Of a DNA stretch of 10,357 nt, positions 5,708 to 10,357 are shown piece by piece. The first letter of the stretch is position 1; the number at the start of each line of letters is the position of its first letter. This DNA comes from Spartobacteria bacterium (GTDB lineage: Bacteria; Verrucomicrobiota; Verrucomicrobiae; Chthoniobacterales; UBA6821): NCBI GenBank assembly GCA_003136515.1, contig PLEU01000126.1, positions 1 to 10,357 of the forward strand. Direction: 5' to 3'. A program made the position numbers and the translations under genes. The notes beneath the pieces were generated by a model. It searched no databases, was not told where the DNA came from, and was given only the letters and a program-made list of their open reading frames with translations.

Positions 5708-6520
5708 ATGAAGAGTGCGTCACGGCTAAGGCAACAAGAACCTGTTTGGATTCTGGGCATAGCGTTCTTTCTGACAGTCGTGTGCACTCCGGTGCATTCC
5801 TTGCCAGCCCTGACCTCAACCCCTCCTGCGCCAACATGCCGCTTTGCCATCGCCCTGCCGGAGATGGAGGGGCCTTTGACAATCGGAATTTTTTCCCCGG
5901 AAGGAGAGCTGGTTCGATTGCTCTATAAGGATGCACCCATTGATTCGGTTCCTGCCGGGATAAACGGTCTCCTGATCAGCTGGGATGGAAAGGATGATTC
6001 GGGGTCTGCGGTTCTGCCGGGAACCTATCATGGACGAGGCCTCGTCCATGGCGCTCTCAACATTTCAGCCCTTCCCCGTGAGGTTTCAAACTTGCAGCCA
6101 TCTCTTTTTCACGAGACCGATGATGAGGACACCATGCTTACTGTGCGCCCCCTTTTTCCACTCAACCGCATTACAATTATGGCGGCGCCCGACGCCCTTC
6201 TCCAAGAACGCCCCCTGCTAGCCATCACAGCACAACTCCGAGGCAACCGCGTTGTTGTGGCTGCGCAAGGCTTGCCGCTGTTCTCGATTCCTGTTGAGAG
6301 CGAATCCGGGAAACCCGAGGTTGAACTGCATACTATACCTGCCGGGCACGGTGATGAAGGAATGGCTGAGTTGACTCTTATCTTTTCCAAAGGAAGCGAA
6401 TCTTATACAATTTCTGGCCTTGACCGACTTGTTCCGCTCGATGCTGGACCACTGGAAATGCCATCTGACACTTTACTTTCTCCACATGACGCCGCTGGTG
6501 ACGGAGTGTCCCAGCCATGA
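5708..6520 (+). CDS. Secreted protein with FlgD-like Ig domain
   Basis: This is a 270-residue protein. The N-terminus has a signal peptide (hydrophobic WILGIAFFLTVV at about 14-25, probable cleavage near VHS-L at 31). Residues about 44-115 form a FlgD-like Ig module: LTIGIFSPEGELVRLL, then LISWDGKDDSGSAVLPGTYH and GRGLVHG, the WDG-x-D-x-G...PG-x-Y pattern of such domains. In FlgD this fold caps the hook, but in many bacteria it occurs in exported and surface proteins, and no flagellar genes are near. The second half (about 120-270) is not recognised; it looks beta-rich and ends in a polar tail. Its stop overlaps the next gene's start (ATGA), indicating an operon. No Shine-Dalgarno is seen. 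It contains a perfect 22-bp palindrome at residues 108-115. Confidence 0.8.
   Translation: MKSASRLRQQEPVWILGIAFFLTVVCTPVHSLPALTSTPPAPTCRFAIALPEMEGPLTIGIFSPEGELVRLLYKDAPIDSVPAGINGLLISWDGKDDSGSAVLPGTYHGRGLVHGALNISALPREVSNLQPSLFHETDDEDTMLTVRPLFPLNRITIMAAPDALLQERPLLAITAQLRGNRVVVAAQGLPLFSIPVESESGKPEVELHTIPAGHGDEGMAELTLIFSKGSESYTISGLDRLVPLDAGPLEMPSDTLLSPHDAAGDGVSQP
6029..6050. repeat. Perfect 22-bp palindrome inside the FlgD-like gene
   Basis: CATGGACGAGG directly abuts CCTCGTCCATG, with no spacer and no mismatch. It encodes HGRGLVH plus the first bases of the next codon, at the end of the Ig module. The next outward base pair (T/G) does not match, so the symmetry stops sharply at 22 bp. In RNA it cannot form a hairpin without opening central pairs; as DNA it is an ideal dyad for a dimeric protein. 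Confidence 0.85.
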
Positions 6521-7122
6521 GTCGTCAACCGTTCCCGGTCCATGATCGCAGAGTGAAGAGGTGGGGGTGGGTTTTGATTCTCGTTGCATTGGTCGTTTTA
6601 TCCGGAGTTGTTCACGGCCAAGATACCGGTGTCCGGGAGATCAAGATTCCCTATGCCCTGAGTTGGGGCGACAGTGCCGAAAAGATTCGGGATATGATCA
6701 ACGCTGTAAAAGCGCATGAAACGGCTGATTCTGAAACGAGCCCCGGCAAGGTTGTCATCGAGGCGGAGGGGTTGGGGGTAGGGGATCCCCTGCTCAAAAA
6801 ATCACTTTTCACCTTCCGCGACGGATCACTGGTCGAGGTCGAGTTGCAGTATGTCGATGAGACATGGGACGGCGACAAGTCGATCGATTTTTTTGACCGG
6901 ACACGCCGTCGTATCGACGACCGATACGGTGCGGGAATCCTTATGGTCAACAGGGTCAAGGATCATCCGACCGATGATCCCACCATTCCCGCGGACCTTA
7001 ACTACACGATGATCGTTTATCGCTGGGCCCAGCCAATGGTAGCCTTAGAACTCAACTTCTACAGTATGGAGGAAAAAGAGCGTGCCTTCCGGATTGTCAG
7101 TCTTCATTACAAAACGCCCTGA
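6517..7122 (+). CDS. Hypothetical secreted or membrane-anchored protein
   Basis: This is a 201-residue protein with a basic N-terminus (HDRRVKR), a hydrophobic segment WGWVLILVALVVLSGVV (about 16-32) and a likely signal peptidase site VHG-Q (34/35). The mature part opens with IPYALSWGDSAEKIRDMINA, reminiscent of small periplasmic proteins whose first helix follows a WG motif, then alternates predicted strands and charged helices. I do not recognise a family. The ATG overlaps the preceding stop by ATGA, and a GGAG at 6503-6506 sits ten bases upstream, so it is translated together with the FlgD-like protein and may act with it in the envelope. Its end faces the helicase gene 13 bp away, with no terminator visible between them. 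Confidence 0.75.
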   Translation: MSRQPFPVHDRRVKRWGWVLILVALVVLSGVVHGQDTGVREIKIPYALSWGDSAEKIRDMINAVKAHETADSETSPGKVVIEAEGLGVGDPLLKKSLFTFRDGSLVEVELQYVDETWDGDKSIDFFDRTRRRIDDRYGAGILMVNRVKDHPTDDPTIPADLNYTMIVYRWAQPMVALELNFYSMEEKERAFRIVSLHYKTP

Positions 7123-7135
7123 CACCGTTCAGTCG

Positions 7136-9160
7136 TCATAAAATCTCCACGGGGCATTGCGGCAGGGCACGGAGGAAGGCCCTGCCATAGGGACGTGACA
7201 GAATGCGACTATCGAGAATCACGATGGATCCCTTGTCGCTTGCGCTGCGAATCAGTCGTCCGATGCCCTGACGAAGCTTGAGAATGGCCTCGGGGAGCGA
7301 ATAGCCCTGAAATGGGTCTCCTCCGGATGACTGGATCTCCTCCAACTTTGCCTCCGTGAGAGGGTGATCAGGCGTCACAAAAGGAAGTCGGGTGATGATT
7401 ACGCTGGAGAGGGTGTCGCCTGGAAGATCGACGCCGGTCCAGAAACTGTCAGTGCCGAAGAGAACGCTTTCGCCGTCTGCCCGGAAGGCTTCCAACATTC
7501 GGGTGCGCGAAAGACCTCCTCCCTGCACTACGAGATTCCAGCGCTTTTTTGCGAAGAATGCCTCCATGCGCCCCGCCACCGACTGCATGGTACGATGACT
7601 TGTGAAAAGAACGAAGGCGCGGGCTTGGCTCTCCGTGGTGAAATGCTCGATCCATTTCACCAACGATTCCTCGTAACTCGAATCGCGGGGCTCCGGCATC
7701 CTGCGCACGAGATGGAGCTTCATCTGGCGACTATAATCGAAGGGGGATCCGAGTTGCAGGGAGGGAATCTCGAACCCACCGACACGACCCTTGAAATAAT
7801 CAAGCTCTGAGGAACCGACGGAAAGAGTCGCGCTCGTCATCACCGCGGTTCCCCCCTCGCGGAAGAGCAGTCGTCCGAGTAGCGGGGCCACGGCCACAGG
7901 GGCGGCATGCAGACTGTGCCAGGAGGCGGATTTGCCACTCCGCTCAACCCAGTAAACATGGCCGGGTTCATTTTGGGCGAGAAAGTCGGCGAGTCCCGAA
8001 CGGGCAAGCCGCAGGCGTGAGGCCGCTTCATTGAGCTCGCCCTGCAATCCCTCATCCTCCGTTTTGACGGAGGCGTAACCTGCCGATTCGGCGAGCCGGG
8101 CCAAGCCTTCGGGAAGAGTGCTTTTGGCCACAACCTCGGCCAGCGCTGCAGACTGAGCTTCACGGACACGGCATTCCCGCCCCTGTTTGAAGGCGCACGC
8201 AGCGGCAATCGTCTCAAAAAAACGGTCCACTTCGGGAATCAGTTCCGAGGCGGAGGCGATCGCCGCGGTGTAACGTGATTGCTGCAGAAGTCCCTTGCGT
8301 GTTCGGGGATTATAAAGCCGCTGGATTGATTGACGCAGGCCGTATTGAGAAACGGAAAATCCGAGATGTCGGGAGGCGACCTGCTCGACAGTGTGGGCCT
8401 CGTCAAAGATGACGAAATCATCCGGAAAAAGATAACCCGGGCCGGATCCATCCGGATCACCCAGGAGGGTAAAAAAAAGTGTGTGGTTGAGTACTAGCAC
8501 CTGCGCCGATTGCGCTCGCCGTCGTGCGGCCTGATAGAAGCACCCGGAGTCTCTACCACACGTTTTGGGCGTACAGAGGTGCTGTTCACTGGAGACTTGG
8601 GACCAGAGCTGCTGGGAAGGCTCGAAGTGCAGGTCGCTCAGGGAACCATCCGAGGTTCTCATAGCCCATTCCCGTATGCGGTCTAGGTCCGGCTTTTCGT
8701 CAGGTGAAAAGAGATCCCCGCCATTATGCAAAGCGCGTGCGAGACGGGTTGGGCAGAGGTAGTTCTGGCGGCCTTTCAGAAGGACTGCTTCAAATTCCTC
8801 CTTCAGCAACTCACGTACAAGTGGGATATCCTTGTAGAGAAGTTGTTCCTGAAGGTTGATCGTATGCGTGCTGATGAGCGCCTTGCGCCCCGAGCGCCGT
8901 GCATGGAGTGCCGCGGGGAGCAAATAGGCGAGGGATTTCCCAATGCCGGTGCCGGCCTCCACAACCAGATGTGCTCGGTTTTCAAGAGCCCGCGCCACAG
9001 CAGCAGCCATCCGCTGCTGTTCAGGCCGCCATTCGAATCCCTTGATGGTGGAGAGAGATCCATTGGGGCCAAAGAGCGCCGTAACCTCCCGTTCAAATTC
9101 CCCCCGGGGATCCGGTCTTCCAGTGATCTCGGGGTGAAATTCCTCATTGATAGAAATCAT
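7136..9160 (-). CDS. dinG: DinG-type ATP-dependent DNA helicase with iron-sulfur cluster
   Basis: This is a 674-residue superfamily 2 (XPD-like) helicase. Motifs in order: FEWRPEQQRMA near 42; Walker A EAGTGIGKS (68-76); THTINLQEQL; the Walker B box DEAH (253-256); TSATLS (442-447); GTDSFWTGVDLPGD (569-582); QGIGRLIRS (631-639). Four cysteines, C136, C196, C201 and C207, lie between Walker A and DEAH, as expected for the [4Fe-4S] cluster of DinG/YoaA/XPD 5'-3' helicases. Family members unwind R-loops, D-loops and forked DNA and help forks pass transcription. Length suits DinG/YoaA without an added exonuclease domain (Gram-positive DinG is longer). Separating DinG from YoaA is not possible by eye. 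It is convergent with the secreted protein gene and divergent from the LptF/G gene. No SOS (LexA) box is evident upstream. Confidence 0.93.
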   Translation of the reverse strand: MISINEEFHPEITGRPDPRGEFEREVTALFGPNGSLSTIKGFEWRPEQQRMAAAVARALENRAHLVVEAGTGIGKSLAYLLPAALHARRSGRKALISTHTINLQEQLLYKDIPLVRELLKEEFEAVLLKGRQNYLCPTRLARALHNGGDLFSPDEKPDLDRIREWAMRTSDGSLSDLHFEPSQQLWSQVSSEQHLCTPKTCGRDSGCFYQAARRRAQSAQVLVLNHTLFFTLLGDPDGSGPGYLFPDDFVIFDEAHTVEQVASRHLGFSVSQYGLRQSIQRLYNPRTRKGLLQQSRYTAAIASASELIPEVDRFFETIAAACAFKQGRECRVREAQSAALAEVVAKSTLPEGLARLAESAGYASVKTEDEGLQGELNEAASRLRLARSGLADFLAQNEPGHVYWVERSGKSASWHSLHAAPVAVAPLLGRLLFREGGTAVMTSATLSVGSSELDYFKGRVGGFEIPSLQLGSPFDYSRQMKLHLVRRMPEPRDSSYEESLVKWIEHFTTESQARAFVLFTSHRTMQSVAGRMEAFFAKKRWNLVVQGGGLSRTRMLEAFRADGESVLFGTDSFWTGVDLPGDTLSSVIITRLPFVTPDHPLTEAKLEEIQSSGGDPFQGYSLPEAILKLRQGIGRLIRSASDKGSIVILDSRILSRPYGRAFLRALPQCPVEIL

Positions 9161-9270
9161 GGGGTGTTCGTGGAATAGGGTGCGCTGATTGCGGTTGCAG
9201 GATGAATGGCAGAGGAGTCAGAATCCTTTTCTTTCCGGCTGCCTGCAATGGCTTTCTGCCGGAGACTTCC
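9161..9270. promoter_or_regulatory. Divergent region between helicase and LptF/G genes
   Basis: These 110 bp must hold start signals for both genes. A good Shine-Dalgarno GGAGA (9261-9265) precedes the ATG at 9271. An in-frame ATG at 9202 would add 23 residues, but these are poorly suited to a permease N-terminus. I see no strong -35/-10 pair or operator-like dyad. Confidence 0.5.
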
Positions 9271-10357
9271 ATGATGATTCTCGACCGGTATCTTCTTAAA
9301 AAATTTCTTCTGCCGTTTTTTTACTGCGTCAGCGGATTTATCGCCGTTTGGCTGATCTGGGATCTGAGTGTCAACTTGCCAGATTTCATCTCAGGATTCT
9401 CAAACCTTGGACTGCACGGGACTCTTGTTCTGATCATCCGGTTCTACCTGTTACAGATTCCAAGTGTACTTGTGTTGAGTATTCCTGTCGGATTGCTTCT
9501 GGCGCTGCTTTATATGCTGACCCAAATGTCACGGAGGAATGAGATCATCTCCATGCTCTGCGCCGGAAGGAGTCTCTACAGGATTTTTCTCCCCTTGGTC
9601 CTGGTTGGACTACTAATGACCGGGGTTGTTGCCCTACTGAACTATCAGCTCGCTCCACAAGCGGGCGCGGTACGCGATGACCTGAAAGATCAGATCAAAA
9701 CCGGCGTGCAGAAAGAGAATAAGCTTACCGATTATCTCTTCCGCAATCGCGAGGACCACCGACTATGGTTTTTCAGTTCGCTTGATGTGAAGAATTCTCG
9801 GTCCACTCGCGTTGAAATCATCCAGCAGGATGAGTCCGGCATCGTGACCGAGATATGGTATGGAGACCGGGCCTTTTTCACTCAAGGGACGGGGATATGG
9901 ACCCTTCAGGATGCCCGTCATGTGACCGTTGACGAGGGGGGAAATCTCATCTCATCGGAATCTTTGCCAAGGCTTGATATCAGGGGATGGCACGAGACAC
10001 CCTGGAAAATCGCGAGCGCGGCGATGAACTCGGAGTACCTCGGACTTCCCGACCTGACGGACTACCTGAAATACAATGCAGAATTTCCTCAGACACGTCT
10101 GGCGCCCTTTCTGACCCATTGGCACTACCGCATGGCCCTTCCCTGTGTCTGTCTGGTGGTGATCTTTCTTGCGGGGCCTATGGGGGTTGTGATCGGACGA
10201 CGCGGTATAATGGGTGGGGTGGGAACTGCCATAGGACTATTCGCGGCACTACTGTTCTCCAGCAGCCTATTTCTGGCACTCGGGAAGGGAGATCGCATAC
10301 CCGCCTGGGTCGCGGCCTGGGGACCGATTCTGATTTTTTTCACGATCGGTCTGTATC
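9271..10357 (+). CDS. LptF/LptG-family LPS export permease (C-terminus outside window)
   Basis: The frame is open from the ATG at 9271 through the right edge, 362 codons. It begins MMILDRYLLKKFLLPFF, the usual amphipathic start of LptF/LptG. Membrane segments lie at about 12-32, 58-82 and 104-124. The coupling region MSRRNEIISMLCAGRSLYRI (about 86-105), with its RRNEI motif, contacts the LptB ATPase in homologues. A soluble beta-rich stretch (about 130-275, beta-jellyroll in homologues) is followed by helices at about 288-308, 315-337 and 345 onward. Such proteins pair to form the inner-membrane part of the LptB2FG transporter that extracts LPS and hands it to LptC/A. Whether this is LptF or LptG cannot be decided. 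Start supported by GGAGA six bases upstream; the second ATG at 9274 is equally possible. Confidence 0.9.
   Translation, partial: MMILDRYLLKKFLLPFFYCVSGFIAVWLIWDLSVNLPDFISGFSNLGLHGTLVLIIRFYLLQIPSVLVLSIPVGLLLALLYMLTQMSRRNEIISMLCAGRSLYRIFLPLVLVGLLMTGVVALLNYQLAPQAGAVRDDLKDQIKTGVQKENKLTDYLFRNREDHRLWFFSSLDVKNSRSTRVEIIQQDESGIVTEIWYGDRAFFTQGTGIWTLQDARHVTVDEGGNLISSESLPRLDIRGWHETPWKIASAAMNSEYLGLPDLTDYLKYNAEFPQTRLAPFLTHWHYRMALPCVCLVVIFLAGPMGVVIGRRGIMGGVGTAIGLFAALLFSSSLFLALGKGDRIPAWVAAWGPILIFFTIGLY

Noticed and set aside
5688..5936. N-terminal extension of the TPR protein gene by 83 codons
   Set aside because: The extension is antisense to the divergent FlgD-like gene, is not hydrophobic or repeat-like, and would bury the signal peptide in the middle of the protein.
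8471..8478. Run of eight A (T8 in the helicase gene) as a programmed frameshift site
   Set aside because: It encodes ordinary LFF residues in the middle of the helicase. The zero frame is intact throughout and no stimulatory structure or useful alternative frame is seen.
9202..9270. Earlier in-frame ATG for the LptF/G gene
   Set aside because: It would add 23 residues without family resemblance, while the ATG at 9271 has a good Shine-Dalgarno and the typical LDRYLL start.

Overview
This window looks like chromosomal DNA of a diderm (Gram-negative type) bacterium. It carries an ADP-heptose epimerase for lipopolysaccharide (LPS) core synthesis, an LptF/LptG-type LPS export permease, and several proteins with signal peptides. 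Shine-Dalgarno sequences are mostly weak or absent. One secreted protein has a FlgD-like Ig module ending in a WDG..D.G...PG.Y..RGL.H pattern that I associate with Verrucomicrobiota and related phyla. That phylum assignment is an inference and is weak without a search. I see no tRNA, rRNA, CRISPR array, insertion sequence or phage gene.

Left part (1-1800): an LLM-class flavin monooxygenase (cut by the window edge) and an FMN-dependent azoreductase form a minus-strand operon, with a TetR-family regulator divergent from it. The space between holds two inverted repeats built on ACCGACA/TGTCGGT, which are good candidate operators. The likely logic is a repressor that senses an electrophile, quinone or similar compound and derepresses two flavoenzymes. 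Downstream of tetR is a decayed minus-strand gene (about 1798-2117), then about 180 bp with no intact gene.

Middle part (2299-3970): a DCC-family (DUF393) CxxC protein overlaps the end of a small three-helix membrane protein gene. Upstream lies a GbsR/MarR-type regulator with its own intrinsic terminator. The regulator's start codon sits inside a perfect 12+12 bp inverted repeat that also covers a TTGACA-17-AATACT promoter. This predicts a leaderless, self-repressed transcript.

Right part (4001-10357): a TPR lipoprotein-like or secreted protein and hldD form a minus-strand pair. Only 20 bp away, a plus-strand pair of secreted proteins (FlgD-like Ig protein plus a hypothetical protein, joined by an ATGA overlap) starts divergently. 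These converge on a DinG-type iron-sulfur helicase on the minus strand. A truncated LptF/LptG permease gene runs off the right end. A perfect 22-bp palindrome lies inside the FlgD-like gene.

Most genes belong to known families. The interesting material is mainly regulatory: the double dyad at tetR/azoR, the leaderless promoter/operator of the GbsR gene with a possible second site, the 20-bp divergent junction, the coding palindrome, and the unrecognised pseudogene. I do not see convincing evidence for a wholly new multi-gene system.
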